A stretch of 64,000 nt of DNA from Segatella copri (GTDB taxonomy: Bacteria > Bacteroidota > Bacteroidia > Bacteroidales > Bacteroidaceae), in the NCBI RefSeq assembly GCF_019249655.2, contig NZ_CP137557.1, forward strand, positions 812,501 to 876,500, in the 5' to 3' direction. The notes beneath the pieces are model-generated. The model was not told the origin of the DNA. It worked only from the letters and a program-made list of their open reading frames with translations, and made no database searches. Below, piece after piece: positions 30,427 through 37,496 of the stretch. A program made the position numbers and the translations under genes. Within the stretch, counting starts at the first letter, position 1. Every line of letters starts with the position of its first letter.

Positions 30427-31779
30427 TTATTTCCTTTCCTTGTGTCGGTAAATCAGGTCGTAGCTCAGCGTGATTTCCACCCTGGTAGGACCTATCCACG
30501 AATAGCTATGCTGGCGTTTCTTGAAATCCTTGGCATTGCCATACCACTTGTAGTAGTAGCGGTTGGCGTCGGTGTCGGGATCCACGGGGCATCGCCACTG
30601 GTAGGGGTCGTAGAGTGTATTCAGATAGCCAAGCTGCAGCCCGAACTCCAGTCGCCAGTGCTCTTTCCGGTCTATCGGCATCACATATCCTACTCCCATT
30701 CCGGCTCCCCATCCTTCTCCTTCCCATCCCCTCTTTTCAGAGAAGCATATATTATATAGGTACGCGTGCGCGTAGGCACTGAAGAAGAATCCCTTGAAAG
30801 CTGCCCCTTTTCCCGGTTTCCGCTCTTCTATGTCGCCCCGGCGCAGATAGTAGCGGGTGTGAACCTGGTAGTTGCGCAGCTGGAAGTACTTGTGCTTGCT
30901 GTAGTGTTTCCACCAGGGACCGTCGAAACTGGCTCCGTAGGTGAAATGACCACGAAGCGGATAGAACTCTATCGCCACGTTGGGGATGGGGCAGAAGCGG
31001 TTGTATCCCGGCATGTAAGCCAGGTCGAAGAGCAGATTGGTCTTTACGCTCATCAGCTCGCGGCGATCATTGCCTTCCGTCTCTTCCTTTTCTTTCTTTT
31101 CTATCTTTTCTATCTCAATCTCTTCCTTTTCTGTATGAAGGAGTGAGTCCTTCTGCACGGTTTCCGCTTCCGAAGGCTGAGGCTTGATGCTTTCCTGGGA
31201 ATTTGCGGCAGCGGTGAGATTCCGGTTGATAGCCATGATTCTTACGGATCGCAGGCTTGGGAAATAGTTGTGATAGAGGTGCTGCCACAACTTTCCCCTG
31301 TCTTGTCTTATCATCGCCTCCTTGAGCAGTATCACGTCGGCAGCATATTGGTTCATCAGCGAATCCACCACCGGGAGGTAATCATCCTTCCTGAGTTTCA
31401 TCAGAGACCGCATCAGGGGGAAATCCATCGGCGCCACATCGTAGCGGATGAGATTCGTGTTGATGCCGTAGCTGCTGAGCAAAGCATTCATGGAAGCCTT
31501 GCGTGCGTTGGCGAGTTGAGTATTGATATGGAGGGAACCTTCTGGAGATGCTGAGGCGCGACCGATGATGATGCCGCTGTCGCCCAATGCCTTCAATTTG
31601 GGAATGAGATTGTTGGTAATCCATTTCCTGTCTTGCTGCTCAATGTCTTTTTTTCCGACAACAAACGGGATGATAGGGCGCGAGTCGTGAATGAATGCAG
31701 AATCGGTGGTAGCCACCTGCGCTGCCGCATTCATGCTGAAGCCGAATATCATGGAAAGTAATGTTCTCGTATATCGCAT
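30427..31779 (-). CDS. DUF3575 protein with N-terminal OmpA-like region, 450 aa
   Basis: A signal peptide ends near MNAAAQ. Residues about 55-110 resemble an OmpA-type peptidoglycan-binding fold (GIIIGRASASPEGS, then an LANARKASMNALL helix). A Glu/Lys-rich linker (about 200-235) follows. The C-terminal half matches DUF3575 (KTNLLFDLAYMPGYN, paired Trp in DGPWWKHYSKH, RYYLRRGD) and looks like an outer-membrane beta-barrel. Such proteins head many Bacteroidales fimbrial operons and may link the fibre to the outer membrane and cell wall. It is 60 bp downstream of the UpxY gene and 4 bp before the DUF5119 gene. Confidence 0.75.
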   Translation of the reverse strand: MRYTRTLLSMIFGFSMNAAAQVATTDSAFIHDSRPIIPFVVGKKDIEQQDRKWITNNLIPKLKALGDSGIIIGRASASPEGSLHINTQLANARKASMNALLSSYGINTNLIRYDVAPMDFPLMRSLMKLRKDDYLPVVDSLMNQYAADVILLKEAMIRQDRGKLWQHLYHNYFPSLRSVRIMAINRNLTAAANSQESIKPQPSEAETVQKDSLLHTEKEEIEIEKIEKKEKEETEGNDRRELMSVKTNLLFDLAYMPGYNRFCPIPNVAIEFYPLRGHFTYGASFDGPWWKHYSKHKYFQLRNYQVHTRYYLRRGDIEERKPGKGAAFKGFFFSAYAHAYLYNICFSEKRGWEGEGWGAGMGVGYVMPIDRKEHWRLEFGLQLGYLNTLYDPYQWRCPVDPDTDANRYYYKWYGNAKDFKKRQHSYSWIGPTRVEITLSYDLIYRHKERK

Positions 31780-31839
31780 ATCGCACGTTTAGACAATTTA
31801 AATGAATTTTATCTATAGCATTTGAATCAATACCAAACT

Positions 31840-32571
31840 TTAGTCGATGAATTCCAGGAAGGCGCTAGGTAGATAGGCTGTGGCGATGGTGGCGATGTCG
31901 TCGATGATGACGGCCACTCGCTGCTGGCCATGATATCGTGCCACTCTTCCTTCCACCCCCTTGAACTTGCCGTCTATCACCCTTACCCGCTGCCCGCTCT
32001 TGAACTTCTGCTCGTTTTCCGGTACCAGCAGCACATCGTTGGCTTCTGATTCGCAGATGATTCGGAGACTCTCTATCTGATAGTCGGGCACGATGAGCGG
32101 TGTCTTCTGGATTTTGGAACCCTGATGGAAGTGGCGGTAGTAGAAGCGGAGAAAGGGAAGATTCACGTTGTCGTAGACAAACTGTTTCAGTTCCTCCTCC
32201 GTGCCGTGGGCGAAGAAGATGTTGGGCAGTCGTGATTCCACGACCACTCTGCGTTCGCCTTTCACTTCCTTGGTTACGTGAAGGGTAGGGCAGAAAGCCT
32301 TTACGCCCTTGCTCACCAGATAGTCGTATGCCTTCTTCTCTCTTCCGTAGGTGGTTCTGAGTGCATACCAATGAGCCTCTGGATGCTTGTTTTCCGGTTT
32401 TCGGTTAGTTTCCGAAAGGGTATAATGGGTGGACACCCCTACTTGCTGATTCTCCTCTTTCTGAGGAGTCTCTGTTTCGGGGGTGGCACTGGAGGTAAGT
32501 CCAGCGCTGGGAGATTTTTTCTGATCTCCTGAAGAATGTGCATCATAAGATGTACATATTTCTACTTTCAT
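31840..32571 (-). CDS. UpxY-type NusG-like transcription antiterminator, 243 aa
   Basis: The NGN domain starts at WYALRTTYGREKKAY (residue 68) and is followed by a KOW domain (about 191-225, KSGQRVRVIDGKFKGVEG). UpxY proteins are NusG paralogues that prevent early termination in the long operon they head, best known for Bacteroides capsule loci. Here it is the first gene of a fimbrial operon. It carries an unusual 67-residue Ser/Thr/Glu-rich N-terminal extension compared with typical family members; the annotated start could be too early, but no later ATG exists before the NGN domain. Confidence 0.85.
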   Translation of the reverse strand: MKVEICTSYDAHSSGDQKKSPSAGLTSSATPETETPQKEENQQVGVSTHYTLSETNRKPENKHPEAHWYALRTTYGREKKAYDYLVSKGVKAFCPTLHVTKEVKGERRVVVESRLPNIFFAHGTEEELKQFVYDNVNLPFLRFYYRHFHQGSKIQKTPLIVPDYQIESLRIICESEANDVLLVPENEQKFKSGQRVRVIDGKFKGVEGRVARYHGQQRVAVIIDDIATIATAYLPSAFLEFID

Positions 32572-32666
32572 ATTCTATTTTAACTTATTCTAGTCAGAAC
32601 CCAGTTAATTGAATTTGATTCTGCTCTTTTCTTTTCTACTTTCAGTAGACTGCAGAAATCATGCTG

Positions 32667-32674
32667 CAAAGATA
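32667..32674 (-). promoter_or_regulatory. Candidate -7 box for the fimbrial operon
   Basis: On the minus strand TATCTTTG is followed by a Cys/Ala-rich start region, placing transcription start about 90 nt before the UpxY ATG. No clear -33 TTTG is seen at the ideal distance. The ~90-nt leader is where an UpxY-type factor would be expected to load. Confidence 0.5.
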
Positions 32675-32782
32675 GTGTTTTTTAGCTTAACTACTTTCTG
32701 TTTTTCTGAAATAATTTCAAAGGAAAGATATTTTAACTATTTTGTTATTTTATAGTTTTGCATACGGAAGTCTGAAATATGT

Positions 32783-32860
32783 GTTTTATGTTTGTTTGCT
32801 GAGTTTTATGTTTGTTTGCTGAGTTTTATGCTTGTTTGCTGAGTTTTATGTTTGTTTCTT
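32783..32860. repeat. 20-bp tandem repeat, four copies, upstream of the fimbrial operon
   Basis: Three full units and one partial unit of GTTTTATGTTTGTTTGCTGA, about 110 bp upstream of the putative fimbrial promoter. Units follow each other without spacers, so this is not a CRISPR array. It could be a set of protein-binding iterons or a plain slippage repeat. Confidence 0.85.
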
Positions 32861-32908
32861 GTGTTCTTCCGGTTGGCATTAAATGATTGTTGGTTTCATG
32901 GAAATTTC

Positions 32909-33001
32909 TATCCGCCATTGGCGGATGCACGTACGGCAGTGTCGGATGCTTGTACGGCAATGCCGGATGCCCATTCGCCAACGGCGGATAGACATCCGGC
33001 A
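32909..33001. repeat. GC-rich nested inverted/direct repeat after the beta-barrel gene
   Basis: Arms at 32909-32926 and 32973-32990 are inverted with two mismatches. Inside lie two direct copies of GTACGGCA.TG.CGGATGC. A 9-bp stem, TGCCGGATG/CATCCGGCA (32961-32969 with 32993-33001), ends 13 bp before the stop codon of the beta-barrel gene. It has no T-run, so it is more likely a repeat element or processing hairpin than a standard terminator. Confidence 0.7.
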
Positions 33002-33014
33002 TAGATAATAGATA

Positions 33015-33548
33015 TTAGAACTTATAGATAGCACCAAAAGAAATGTTGCTAGCATCTACATCAACTCCGAATGTAGAAGAGTTATCTCCGTGCTCAGGAG
33101 AATAGCCTTTGTATCCGAGGAAGCCAATCTTAGAGATGAAGTCAACATGCTTCGAAAGCTTAACTGCCAAACCTGGCTTGATGCCTACCTCGTAGAAGTC
33201 GCCACCGCCCTTGCTTACGCTACTATAACCGATAGTACCCTCGAAGAAGAGATCTACTACCTTGGTCTCTACTGCTGTATAGCGTACGTAAGGAGCAATA
33301 GTGAAGGTTGTAGCATCGCCTACACGAGAAAGCTTGCAAACTTCGCCCTTCTGGATACCTACCTCGATACCGGCATCCCACTTGTTGTTGAACTGGTAAC
33401 CAATCTCAGGGATGAGCTTGTAAGCAGTCTTGCTGTCATCATCACCGATTTTGTTGCTAGAGATACCAGCAGTACCACCGATGTAAACCTGTGCGCTAGC
33501 GCAAACAGAAACGAGAGCCATAGCGAGGCTCAACATAATTTTCTTCAT
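33015..33548 (-). CDS. Outer-membrane beta-barrel protein (porin-like family), 177 aa
   Basis: The start was set at the ATG at 33548; an in-frame TTG two codons earlier is less likely. The signal peptide ends CASAQV. Alternating hydrophobic strands (AGISSNKIG, IPEIGYQFNNKWDAGIEVG, FEGTIGYSS, GIKPGLAVKLSKHVDFISK) and a C-terminal Phe (FGAIYKF) are typical of small 8-stranded OmpA-like barrels recognised by BamA. It stands alone with its own promoter. Function beyond outer-membrane barrel is unknown. Confidence 0.85.
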   Translation of the reverse strand: MKKIMLSLAMALVSVCASAQVYIGGTAGISSNKIGDDDSKTAYKLIPEIGYQFNNKWDAGIEVGIQKGEVCKLSRVGDATTFTIAPYVRYTAVETKVVDLFFEGTIGYSSVSKGGGDFYEVGIKPGLAVKLSKHVDFISKIGFLGYKGYSPEHGDNSSTFGVDVDASNISFGAIYKF

Positions 33549-33633
33549 AATCAATCTTTTTTCTTAAAAATTATACGTTGTTTTCTATCTTCTTTTATTG
33601 GAATCCGTCTTCTTTATGCTTGGAATTCGGTGG

Positions 33634-33641
33634 CAAAGGTA
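33634..33641 (-). promoter_or_regulatory. Candidate -7 box for the outer-membrane beta-barrel gene
   Basis: TACCTTTG on the minus strand, about 85 nt before the ATG, fits the phylum's TAnnTTTG pattern. No good -33 element is seen. Confidence 0.45.
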
Positions 33642-33718
33642 TAGGAAATATGCGAATACAGGAAATTTTTTCTTTGTTTTATTGTTAATAGTGTTGGATT
33701 GTTGACTTAAATCAAGAT

Positions 33719-34138
33719 AATGGCAGGTGTCTGCGATTTTAGTTTTATCAGATAGGCAGGTGTCTACTATTTCAGTTTTATGAAATTGATAGTGTCTACC
33801 TTTTCTAGTTGATAAAGTAAAAAAGTGTCAACTGAAATCAGGAAAAGTCAGCTGATATCGTTAGAAGTTACTACTGATATCTCTTGGAAATCAGCCCATT
33901 AGTTGGTCTGTCTATGCTCATTAGTTGGTCTGCCGATGCCCATTAGGTGGGCACTCAGAGCCCACGTGATGGGCATCGATAGCCCATGTGTTGGGCATCT
34001 GTTGCCCGTACTGCGGGCATTGAGTGCCCAAAGTTTGGGACGGTTTCTGGGCAATATCGTGAGTAAGCTGTTTTTATGATACTTCATGCTGCTTTTATGA
34101 TACTTCATGCTGCTTTTATGATACTTCAATGATACTTC
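33719..34138. repeat. Non-coding region with several short repeat families
   Basis: Three repeat types follow one another. About three degenerate copies of (A)GGTGTCTxC.ATTT.AGTTTTAT lie at 33727-33815. GATGCCCAT/ATGGGCATC-type direct and inverted units lie at 33893-34055. Three 21-bp units of GCTGCTTTTATGATACTTCAT plus a partial lie at 34067-34138. An open frame crosses the last block on the minus strand but is a product of the repeats. I see no gene here. Confidence 0.7.
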
Positions 34139-34210
34139 TTGGTAAGCGGCTCCGCGTTTATACCTTGCATAATTCAAAAAAAACAGTAACAGCTGATTAA
34201 ACAAATGCTG

Positions 34211-34435
34211 TTACTGCTTTTTCCATCGGTCAGGAAGTAAGTCTCTATATTTCTCCAGTGGGGTATTCGGTTGCCATTCAATGGTCTTTTCTATGACATC
34301 GCTAATGTATTCAAACAGATTGATGCCATTCAACTTGCATGAAATAGCTATAGAATATAGGATAGCTCCCCGTCTTGCTCCTTCGTGCGAGCCAAAGAAC
34401 ATAGAGTTTCTTCTTGATAGTGATATGTACCTCCG
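34211..34435 (-). pseudogene. IS66-family transposase remnant (C-terminal about 74 residues)
   Basis: The frame encodes SRRNSMFFGSHEGARR and CKLNGINLFEYISDV, then LEKYRDLLPDRWKK. These are hallmarks of the C-terminal end of IS66 TnpC transposases, which are normally about 500 residues. The rest is missing: the match stops exactly where REP cassette A begins at about 34431, so that junction marks a deletion or a later insertion. Confidence 0.85.
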
Positions 34436-34674
34436 CCAGGCGTCCCAGCGGATTTGCAATCCGCTGTTAAAAAATGTTCGACCACTTACACCTGGGGATT
34501 TGCAATCCCCATTCCTTTATCTTGCATTCATTCTTGCTTGCTGCGGATTTCAAATCCGCAGATCCTCAATAGGTTATGACCTTTTTTTAACGGCGGATTT
34601 CAAATCCGCCGAGCGCCTGGCGGGGTTGAGCGCCTGGCGGGCTTGAGTTTCTAGCGGGGTTGAGCTCTTTGCGG
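34431..34674. repeat. REP-like multi-hairpin cassette A
   Basis: A 245-bp block of four short palindromes: AGCGGATTTGCAATCCGCT, GGGGATTTGCAATCCCC, CTGCGGATTTCAAATCCGCAG without its last bases, and GGCGGATTTCAAATCCGCC. It ends in repeats of GCGCCTGGCGGG and TTGAG. A closely similar copy lies in direct orientation at 35507-35754, 1076 bp away, with the RAYT gene between them. Confidence 0.9.
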
Positions 34675-34698
34675 AATCCGTCTTGTGGTATCTGTTAA

Positions 34699-35250
34699 TC
34701 ATGATCCTCTCACAACAATCACTTCTATCAAACCTTTCTCTCCAGCATAATCTATCGCAGAACTATAAAGGTAATCCTGAGGATATCTCACAAATTCAGC
34801 CCTAACAGGATTCTGATGGATGTAATTGAGTTTTTGCTTGTAGAATTCTAGCGAAGAGATAACTTCCGAATAGCAACCTTCTTGCCAAAAGCGATATTGC
34901 GCAATCTTCTTATCCTTTTCTCCTGCCTGAGCAAATAGGTTTAGCATCCATTCTCTTCTGCTTTCTTGAACATCATTCTGGAGTTCTGCAAGTATTTTCT
35001 TGCTTGTAAACTTCTTGAAATCGCGAAGAATTGAATGAACTTGGTCAAGGTCTTGCGCTCCGATAATGAAATGAAGATGATTGGGCATTAAGACCCAGGC
35101 ATAGATTTCCAATCCCTTGTTCTTCTGGCAAAACTGAAGGGATTCAATAATGATATGTTTATACTTGGGACGATTGAAGATGTCAACCCAGTTGACAACG
35201 GTTGTTGTCACAAAGTATAAATTCTTGGTTGTTGTATTCTTTGGTGCCAT
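34699..35250 (-). CDS. REP-associated tyrosine transposase (RAYT, IS200-like Y1 transposase), 183 aa
   Basis: The HUH motif is at His58-Leu-His60 (MPNHLHFII). The likely catalytic tyrosine is Tyr143 in NYIHQNPVRAEFV, the standard arrangement of TnpA_REP proteins. These single-strand endonucleases cut and join at REP hairpins and are thought to spread them. The gene lies between two direct REP cassettes, the usual RAYT context, and has its own promoter. The frame is complete and may be active. Confidence 0.92.
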   Translation of the reverse strand: MAPKNTTTKNLYFVTTTVVNWVDIFNRPKYKHIIIESLQFCQKNKGLEIYAWVLMPNHLHFIIGAQDLDQVHSILRDFKKFTSKKILAELQNDVQESRREWMLNLFAQAGEKDKKIAQYRFWQEGCYSEVISSLEFYKQKLNYIHQNPVRAEFVRYPQDYLYSSAIDYAGEKGLIEVIVVRGS

Positions 35251-35355
35251 AATCTTACCAATTTTATACGATACATCCTATAAACTATGAATAGCAAAAG
35301 TTCCACATTGTAATTTGGTGCTTAGGTAAAAGCGTAGAGGTGGAAACTGTTGCTG

Positions 35356-35386
35356 CAAAAATACGATAATAATTTTATTCCGCCAA
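35356..35386 (-). promoter_or_regulatory. Promoter for the RAYT gene
   Basis: On the minus strand TTG (35384-35386) and TATTTTTG (35356-35363) are separated by about 20 bp, matching the Bacteroidetes -33/-7 pattern. Start of transcription would be about 100 nt before the ATG. Confidence 0.5.
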
Positions 35387-35506
35387 GTCTTTTGAGGATT
35401 TTCTTTGGTTTTTGGGAGAAATAGTCAAATAATAGCCTAATAATGATATCAAAACAACCAAGAATAGCCAAATAAAGTTTTCGCCAGGCGTTCCTAATAG
35501 AAAGTC

Positions 35507-35754
35507 TTCCGCTAGGCGTCCCAGCGGATTTGCAATCCGCTGTAAAAAAATGTTCGACCACTTACACCTAGGGATTTGCAATCCCCATCCCTTTATCTTG
35601 CATTCCATTCTTGCTTGCTGCGGATTCCAAATCCGCAGATTCTCAATAGGTTATGACCTTTTTTTGACGGCGGATTTCAAATCCGCCGAGCGCCTGGCGG
35701 GGTTGAGCGCCTAGCGGGGTTGAGTTTTCTGCGGGTTTGAAGCACCTAGCGGGG
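35507..35754. repeat. REP-like multi-hairpin cassette B
   Basis: Second copy of the cassette at 34431-34674, same orientation, with only scattered base changes. It has the same palindromes and the same GCGCCTGGCGGGGTTGAG tail units. A partial extra unit (CGCCAGGCGTTCC) precedes it. Two short minus-strand open frames across it are repeat artefacts. Confidence 0.9.
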
Positions 35755-35792
35755 AAATATGTTGCCAAAATGTTGGCAATTTCTAGAAACGA

Positions 35793-35830
35793 AAAATCCT
35801 AACCGCTTATTATCAAGCAGTTAGGATTTT
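35793..35830 (-). terminator. Intrinsic terminator after tRNA-Leu
   Basis: A 16-bp stem with one mismatch (35793-35808 with 35815-35830) and a 6-nt loop ends in T residues on the minus strand, 6 bp after the tRNA. Confidence 0.8.
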
Positions 35831-35836
35831 CTTCGG

Positions 35837-35918
35837 TGCGCCTGATAGGACTCGAACCTACACGGCCTGAACCACTAGATCCTAAGTCTAGCGCGTCTAC
35901 CAATTTCGCCACAAGCGC
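35837..35918 (-). tRNA. tRNA-Leu(UAG)
   Basis: The acceptor stem GCGCTTG pairs with CAGGCGC. A D-loop with AAATTGGTAGACGCG is followed by anticodon stem CTAGA/TCTAG with loop CTTAGGA (anticodon TAG). A class II long variable arm (GTGGTTCAGGCCGT) and TPsiC arm GTAGGTTCGAGTCCTAT follow. The discriminator base is A and no CCA is encoded. Reads CUA codons. Confidence 0.95.
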
Positions 35919-35929
35919 ATTTGCGAGTG

Positions 35930-35937
35930 CAAAGATA
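35930..35937 (-). promoter_or_regulatory. -7 box for tRNA-Leu
   Basis: TATCTTTG on the minus strand, 12 bp before the mature 5' end of the tRNA. Confidence 0.55.
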
Positions 35938-35988
35938 CAATATTTTTCTGAATAAAAAGAAGAAATATGCAAAAAAAAGCGGATTCGC

Positions 35989-36019
35989 TTGTTTTTTACG
36001 AGAAATAATGGTACTTTTG
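35989..36019 (+). promoter_or_regulatory. Promoter of the histidine phosphatase gene
   Basis: TTG at 35989-35991 and TACTTTTG at 36012-36019 are spaced as expected for the phylum's -33/-7 elements. Transcription would begin near 36026, inside the direct repeats of the leader. Confidence 0.55.
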
Positions 36020-36108
36020 CAGGCAAGTTATGACAAGCTATATATGCAGGCAAGTTATGACAAGCTATATATGCAGACAAGCTATGATATGCAGACAAGC
36101 AATAATAT
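36019..36108 (+). repeat. 27-bp direct repeats in the leader of the phosphatase gene
   Basis: Two exact 27-bp units (36019-36045 and 36046-36072) are followed by two 18-bp degenerate units of the type GCAGACAAGCxATxATAT. They begin at the last base of the -7 box and fill the presumed 5' untranslated region. Confidence 0.85.
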
Positions 36109-36144
36109 GCTATAATAAGCAGGTAAACTTTAGATAACATAACA

Positions 36145-37431
36145 ATGAACACAAGACATCTATTATTGTGGGCATCTCTTGCTTTGACGATGCCTCTCGC
36201 CGCGCAGACTCCTCAGGAGGATTTCAAGCGCGACATTACCCTTTCGGGTAGCAACTATGTGGCTTACCGTGGACCTCAGAAGCAGTTGACTCCTGCTCCT
36301 AAGGGATACAAGCCTTTTTATCTGAGCCACTATGGCCGTCATGGCTCCCGCTATATGATTGGCAAGCAGGCGTATGATGTGCCTTATTTCTCTCTGCTCA
36401 AGGCGAAGCAGAAGGGAAAACTGACTGCCAAGGGCGAGGAGACGCTGGAGAAAGTGAAGATGATTCGTGAGGAGGCGAGGGGACGTGATGGCGAACTGAC
36501 TCCGCTCGGCGCCCTGCAGCATCAGGGCATTACCCGAAGAATGATGGAGAGATTTCCTGAGATCTTTGCCGGTAATACGAATATCGAGGCTCGAAGCACA
36601 ACGGTGATCCGATGCATTCTCTCTATGGAGAACGGTTTGCAGCAGATGCTCCGCATGAATCCTAAGCTTCATATCTTCCACGATGCCAGCGAGCATGATA
36701 TGTATTATATGAACCTGGGCGACAGACACCTGGATAGCCTGAAGAATAGCGTGGGCATCAAGGTGGTGCAGCAGGAGTTTGCTCAGAAGCACATTAACTG
36801 CAGTCGCCTGATGAAGGAGCTTTTCAACGACCCTGCCTGGGTGAAGCAGAATATCAACCAGAGCGACTTGAACAGAAAGCTTTATGAGATGGCGAGCTCT
36901 ATCCAGGGCACGGAATTGAGGGGCAAGGTTTCGCTCTACGATCTCTTTACAGAGGAGGAACTGTATCAGAATTGGCTGAATGCCAACATCTGGTGGCAGA
37001 TGGCTTACGGCAATTCGCCTTATACGGGCAATGTGCAGCCGTTCTCGCAGCGCAATCTGCTGAGGGATATTATTCAGAAGGCGGATAGCTGCATCGCTTT
37101 GCCACATCCGGGTGCTACCTTGAGATATGGCCATGATACGATGGTTACTCCGCTCACCTGTCTGCTGGATTTGAATGGATATGGCGAGGAGATTAAGGAC
37201 CCGGAGAAGATTGCTTCTCAATGGTGGGATTATAAGATTACACCGATGGCTACGAATTTGCAGTTTGTTTTTTATAGAAACAAGGCGAATGATGTGCTGG
37301 TGAAGGTGCTGCTCTGCGAGGATGAGGCTACGCTTCCTATCAAGAGCGACATGGCGCCTTATTACCACTGGAAGGATTTCAAGGAGTATTGCTTGAAAAA
37401 ACTGGATGAAGCAAAAAAGGTAAAAAAGTAA
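36145..37431 (+). CDS. Histidine-type phosphatase (histidine acid phosphatase / MINPP-like), exported, 428 aa
   Basis: The signal peptide ends MPLAAQT. The branch-2 histidine phosphatase signature is at Arg65-His66-Gly-Ser-Arg69 (SHYGRHGSRY), and the catalytic proton-donor pair His330-Asp331 is in LRYGHDTMV. These enzymes form a phospho-histidine intermediate and release phosphate from sugar phosphates or inositol phosphates in the periplasm or on secreted vesicles. The HD form, instead of HAE, leans toward acid phosphatase, though Bacteroidales MINPP-like phytases are related. Monocistronic: own promoter, and a strong terminator at 37457-37495. Confidence 0.85.
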   Translation: MNTRHLLLWASLALTMPLAAQTPQEDFKRDITLSGSNYVAYRGPQKQLTPAPKGYKPFYLSHYGRHGSRYMIGKQAYDVPYFSLLKAKQKGKLTAKGEETLEKVKMIREEARGRDGELTPLGALQHQGITRRMMERFPEIFAGNTNIEARSTTVIRCILSMENGLQQMLRMNPKLHIFHDASEHDMYYMNLGDRHLDSLKNSVGIKVVQQEFAQKHINCSRLMKELFNDPAWVKQNINQSDLNRKLYEMASSIQGTELRGKVSLYDLFTEEELYQNWLNANIWWQMAYGNSPYTGNVQPFSQRNLLRDIIQKADSCIALPHPGATLRYGHDTMVTPLTCLLDLNGYGEEIKDPEKIASQWWDYKITPMATNLQFVFYRNKANDVLVKVLLCEDEATLPIKSDMAPYYHWKDFKEYCLKKLDEAKKVKK

Positions 37432-37456
37432 AAAGGTAAAAAGAAGCCTTTAAATA

Positions 37457-37495
37457 AAAAAGGGGCTAAAGCAGCGATGCTTTAGCTCCTTTTTT
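37457..37495. terminator. Bidirectional terminator between the phosphatase and topoisomerase IV genes
   Basis: A 17-bp stem (37457-37473 with 37478-37494) and GCGA loop, with an A-tract on the left and a T-tract on the right. Serves both convergent genes. Confidence 0.9.
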
Positions 37496-37496
37496 A

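Noticed and set aside
32783..32860. Possible CRISPR-like array (20-bp repeats)
   Set aside because: Units are directly adjacent without unique spacers, and no cas genes are present.
33899..34204. 101-residue minus-strand frame with KYHKSSM repeats
   Set aside because: The repeated peptide comes from the 21-bp DNA tandem repeat and the rest from other short repeats; no ribosome site or family resemblance.
35322..35608. Two short minus-strand frames over REP cassette B
   Set aside because: The same residues occur in frames over cassette A, because both read the palindromic repeat; not genes.
36163..37368. 401-residue open frame on the minus strand opposite the histidine phosphatase
   Set aside because: Exact antisense shadow of a well-recognised gene with catalytic motifs; no ribosome site, no family features, and Leu/His-rich composition typical of reverse frames.
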